NCBI GenBank assembly: GCA_937924405.1
Contig: CALDVW010000069.1
Location: forward strand, 1-55,153
Direction: 5' to 3'
From: an uncultured Lysobacterales bacterium
GTDB taxonomy: Bacteria; Pseudomonadota; Gammaproteobacteria; Xanthomonadales; SZUA-36
Length of the DNA: 55,153 nt
Made by a program: the position numbers and the translations under genes. Under the pieces are notes generated by a model that saw nothing but the letters and a program-made list of their open reading frames with translations, was not told the origin of the DNA and ran no database searches. Positions 52,854 through 55,153 of the stretch are shown piece after piece. The number at the start of each line of letters is the position of its first letter. Positions within the stretch are counted from its first letter, which is position 1.

Positions 52854-53864
52854 GTGGCGCAAAAACAACTGAGTATCGACCGGATCACGCTGTCGCGCCG
52901 TAATCTGTTTGCTTCAGTTCGTCTCGACCGCCTGGCCGAATACCGCGACGACCCGAAATGGGTCGAAAACGCCATGAATTCAGCGGCAGCGCGGTTCGTT
53001 CCCTTGTGGAGAAGCCGCAGCCTGCTGGCGAATACCGATGAAGGCCAGCTAGCCGTCTACCTCAAACCCGGCGAGCTCGAACACCTCGACGCCATTCAGC
53101 CCCCGACCCTGCTCGGAACGGATGGCAAACGTTATTTCTTTGCCCTGTCGATTAACGACCGTCAGCAGGAGAACGTGTTAGCCCTGCATCCGGAGGCGCG
53201 TTTTCTTGATCTTCGTCTCGCTTCGGTCGATATGGACGCAAAACACGCGGGCGTACTCGCCTACGCCAAAGCCCTGCACTACTGGCAATACCGGCATTTA
53301 TTCTGTGGCATATGCGGCCACCCCAACCGGCTCGAATCATCCGGCCACAAACTGGTTTGCAACAACGAGGAATGCGCTCGACAGTCCTTTCCCCGCATCG
53401 ACCCGGCCATAATCGTGCTTATTTCTCACGGTGATGCCTGCCTGTTGGGCCGCAACGCCAACTGGCCGCCGAAGCGTTTTTCCACCCTGGCCGGCTTCGT
53501 CGAACCAGGGGAAAGCCTTGAAGACGCGGTCGTCAGGGAGGTTTTTGAAGAAGCGCAGGTCCGTCTCAGCACGATTCGCTACGTTTCTTCACAACCCTGG
53601 CCTTTTCCATCGTCCGCCATGTGCGGTTTTTTTGCCGAGGCCGAAAGCCGTGAGTGCGGGCCAACTGACGAGATGGAGGAAGTACGCTGGCTGACCGTGA
53701 GCGAGCTCGAATCGGCCGTTGCGACTGACGAAGTCCGCCTGCCTCCGCCGGTATCAATCGCGTTTCAACTCATCGCGGACTGGTATCGGCAGCAATGCGG
53801 CCGTGACCTGGAAAAACTGGTACGAGAAGCAGGTAGCTGGCTAAGCCGCAAAAGAATAGAATAA
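52854..53864 (+). CDS. nudC: NAD+ diphosphatase / NAD-cap RNA hydrolase NudC
   Basis: A 336-residue Nudix enzyme that hydrolyses NAD(H) and removes NAD caps from RNA. A zinc ribbon (CGICG then CNNEEC, about residues 152-173) precedes the Nudix box starting GFVEPGESLEDAVVREVFEEAQV. The diagnostic SQPWPFPSS motif comes next. In the Nudix box the invariant last glycine (REUXEEXGU) is replaced by Gln (EEAQV), though the metal-binding glutamates stay. Start is a GTG three bases after erpA, with no clear ribosome site. Sequence and order identify it well. The glycine change is odd. Confidence 0.93.
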   Translation: MAQKQLSIDRITLSRRNLFASVRLDRLAEYRDDPKWVENAMNSAAARFVPLWRSRSLLANTDEGQLAVYLKPGELEHLDAIQPPTLLGTDGKRYFFALSINDRQQENVLALHPEARFLDLRLASVDMDAKHAGVLAYAKALHYWQYRHLFCGICGHPNRLESSGHKLVCNNEECARQSFPRIDPAIIVLISHGDACLLGRNANWPPKRFSTLAGFVEPGESLEDAVVREVFEEAQVRLSTIRYVSSQPWPFPSSAMCGFFAEAESRECGPTDEMEEVRWLTVSELESAVATDEVRLPPPVSIAFQLIADWYRQQCGRDLEKLVREAGSWLSRKRIE

Positions 53865-53868
53865 TCCA

Positions 53869-54750
53869 ATGACAATTATCGCCATTCTGCTTTCATTCGG
53901 GCTATGCCACTTCATTCGCGAGCTCGGCGGCTTTCGCAAAAGACGGTGGCTGACCGGTTGGGTTGATTTCAGCAATGATGCCTTTGGCAAATTGCCATTA
54001 TGGCCGGATGTGCTCGGATTCCTGGTGATTACCGCTGTTCCCCTGGTGGTCTTGCTGTTGCTCAACAAACTACTGTATTCCGCCCTGGGGACCACCGGAG
54101 CTTTCCTGCTGGCGTTGCTGGTACTGATTTACAGCTTTGGTCCGCGGGATCTGGATACCGACGTCGCGGAGATTGTCGATGCCGAGGACGACGAGAAGCG
54201 TTTGGCCGCTTTGCAAAAGCTGATGGGTAAACCGGTCCCCGAAGATCCCGAAAAATGCCGGGCAGCGGCAGTGGAAGCCGTATTTAGCGAAGCACTGCAT
54301 CGGTGGTTTGGAGTTATTTTCTGGTTTGCCGTGCTGGGTATTGTGGGCGCCTTCCTTTACCGCATGGTCGACTGGCTGGTTAACGAAGACCATAAGCTGA
54401 CAGATGAACAAAAAGGATTATTCATACGCCTGCAACAGATCATGGACTGGCCTGCAGCCCAACTCATGACGCTTTCCCTGGCGATCGCCACGGATTTTGA
54501 TTCGGTATATACCGCCTGGAAGCAATACCACGATGAGCAGGGCCACGGGTTGTTCGACGGGGATAATGGCTTCCTGCTGGCCAGCGCACGCGGCATCGTG
54601 CTGACCGGACATGCAGCGCGGGATGGCTATGCCGACCAGATCGAGGGCCCGATGATCGGACTGCAGCAGGCCATGGATCTGACCTGGCGCATTTTGGGCG
54701 TATGGCTGACCGTGTTGGCGCTGCTCCTGTTGATTGGTGTGATTGTTTGA
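53869..54750 (+). CDS. ampE: AmpE-like inner-membrane protein
   Basis: A 293-residue membrane protein of the AmpE/CobD-like family. Four or more hydrophobic segments are visible: near the start, at VLGFLVITAVPLVVLLLLNKLLY with LLALLVLIYSFGPRDLDTDV, at WFGVIFWFAVLGIVGAFLYRMVDWLV, and at the C terminus. YSFGPRDLDTDV and EALHRWFGVIFWF are family-like. In enterobacteria ampE pairs with ampD in beta-lactamase control, but ampD is not next to it. It may act in envelope or signal metabolism. It starts 4 bp after nudC. Confidence 0.85.
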   Translation: MTIIAILLSFGLCHFIRELGGFRKRRWLTGWVDFSNDAFGKLPLWPDVLGFLVITAVPLVVLLLLNKLLYSALGTTGAFLLALLVLIYSFGPRDLDTDVAEIVDAEDDEKRLAALQKLMGKPVPEDPEKCRAAAVEAVFSEALHRWFGVIFWFAVLGIVGAFLYRMVDWLVNEDHKLTDEQKGLFIRLQQIMDWPAAQLMTLSLAIATDFDSVYTAWKQYHDEQGHGLFDGDNGFLLASARGIVLTGHAARDGYADQIEGPMIGLQQAMDLTWRILGVWLTVLALLLLIGVIV

Positions 54751-54758
54751 CCCTACCG

Positions 54759-55153
54759 ATGGGTGCCGCCACGCTGCGCTTCCTTTGTCTCATTGGACTG
54801 CTGACCAGTTTGCCGGGCGTGGTCAATGCGGAAATCAGTCTTCAACAGGCAGACGGCTCCACCTTGATACTGGATGCCCCGGCCCGGAGTATCGTCACAC
54901 TTTCGCCCCATCTCACTGAACTTGTGTTCGCCGCTGGTGCAGGCGACCGGATTGTCTCGACCGTAGAATACAGCGAATACCCCGATTCGGCGCGCGAAAT
55001 TCCCCGTATCGGAGATGCTTTCCGCCTCGATATCGAACGCATCGTCTCCCTTGGCGCCGACCTGGTCATGGCCTGGGATTCGGGTAACCCGCGGTCGGCA
55101 GTGGAGCAATTGCGCACACTGGAGGTGCCGGTATGGTCCGTTGAAATCCGTGA
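54759..55153 (+). CDS. BtuF-like cobalamin/metal-chelate substrate-binding protein, N-terminal part
   Basis: The gene runs off the right edge; 131 codons are visible. An export signal (LRFLCLIGLLTSLPGVVNA) is followed by the helical-backbone periplasmic receptor domain. The block RSIVTLSPHLTELVFAAGAGDRIVSTVEYSEYPDSAREIPRIGD and LDIERIVSLGADLVMAW are typical of the BtuF and iron-chelate receptor group. The start is the ATG at 54759; a TTG at 54747 overlapping the ampE stop is also open. Cobalamin is the first guess, and no B12 riboswitch is seen before it. Transport partners would lie beyond the window. Confidence 0.82.
   Translation, partial: MGAATLRFLCLIGLLTSLPGVVNAEISLQQADGSTLILDAPARSIVTLSPHLTELVFAAGAGDRIVSTVEYSEYPDSAREIPRIGDAFRLDIERIVSLGADLVMAWDSGNPRSAVEQLRTLEVPVWSVEIR

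Noticed and set aside
54600-54758. Cobalamin riboswitch before the btuF-like gene
   Set aside because: The upstream bases are coding for ampE and I see no B12-box-like sequence.
1-55153. Mobile elements, CRISPR arrays, tRNA or rRNA genes, toxin-antitoxin or other defence modules
   Set aside because: I saw no transposase, integrase, regular spaced repeats, tRNA-like cloverleaf or paired toxin genes. The HNH gene has no phage or toxin context.

Overview
The window looks like a chromosomal segment of a free-living, probably marine, Gammaproteobacterium. It has moderate-to-high GC, dense head-to-tail operons and a core-gene order (yqgE-ruvX-pyrB, then tonB-gshB-pilG-pilI-pilJ-chpA) that I know from Pseudomonas and Xanthomonas relatives. 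The sugar-degradation locus points to marine plant or algal polysaccharide as a food source. A Woeseia-like or other Chromatiales/Xanthomonadales-type lineage is my guess. I see no rRNA, tRNA, IS element, phage gene, CRISPR array or plasmid function.

Region 1 (1-14.4 kb) is a xylose/xylan utilisation locus built around a LacI-type regulator. On the minus strand xylB, xylA, a secreted GH26-type glycoside hydrolase, a sugar porter, a TauE/SafE-like permease, a secreted NodB-type deacetylase and a Gfo/Idh/MocA oxidoreductase form one long operon. On the plus strand the regulator, a second sugar porter and an aldo/keto reductase follow each other. A cytoplasmic GH43 beta-xylosidase faces them. 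Two identical 14-bp palindromes sit in the divergent xylB-lacI promoter region. The GH26 protein resembles what I remember of marine beta-1,3-xylanases, so the natural substrate may be beta-1,3-xylan from green algae. The proposed flow is secreted endo-enzyme, import by MFS porters, GH43 release of xylose, then XylA and XylB to xylulose 5-phosphate.

Region 2 (14.6-33.9 kb) is mixed housekeeping: a secreted CotH-kinase-like unknown, a DegQ-type protease with an M17 aminopeptidase, an HNH nuclease, the Xni flap nuclease with a beta-propeller protein, an ADP-ribose Nudix enzyme coupled to a periplasmic isoaspartyl peptidase, the methyl-cycle genes metK-ahcY-metF, the NhaB antiporter, glyoxalase, CBS, Rieske and SLC13 proteins, and trmB. 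The metK promoter carries a palindrome over its -10 box and its leader contains two small hairpins.

Region 3 (33.9-48.7 kb) holds yqgE-ruvX-pyrB, a family-6 DNA glycosylase, a LOG-family protein and a VOC protein, then the divergent gshB-tonB pair and a type IV pilus chemosensory operon (pilG-pilI-pilJ-chpA-chpC). That operon lacks pilH, pilK and chpB in place, and its ChpA is shorter than the Pseudomonas protein.

Region 4 (48.7-55.2 kb) contains rsmE facing a run of hisN-like, nudE, cysQ, a DUF6776-type membrane protein, erpA, nudC, ampE and the start of a btuF-like gene. Between cysQ and the membrane protein there is a compact promoter-to-terminator unit that could be a small RNA or an attenuator.
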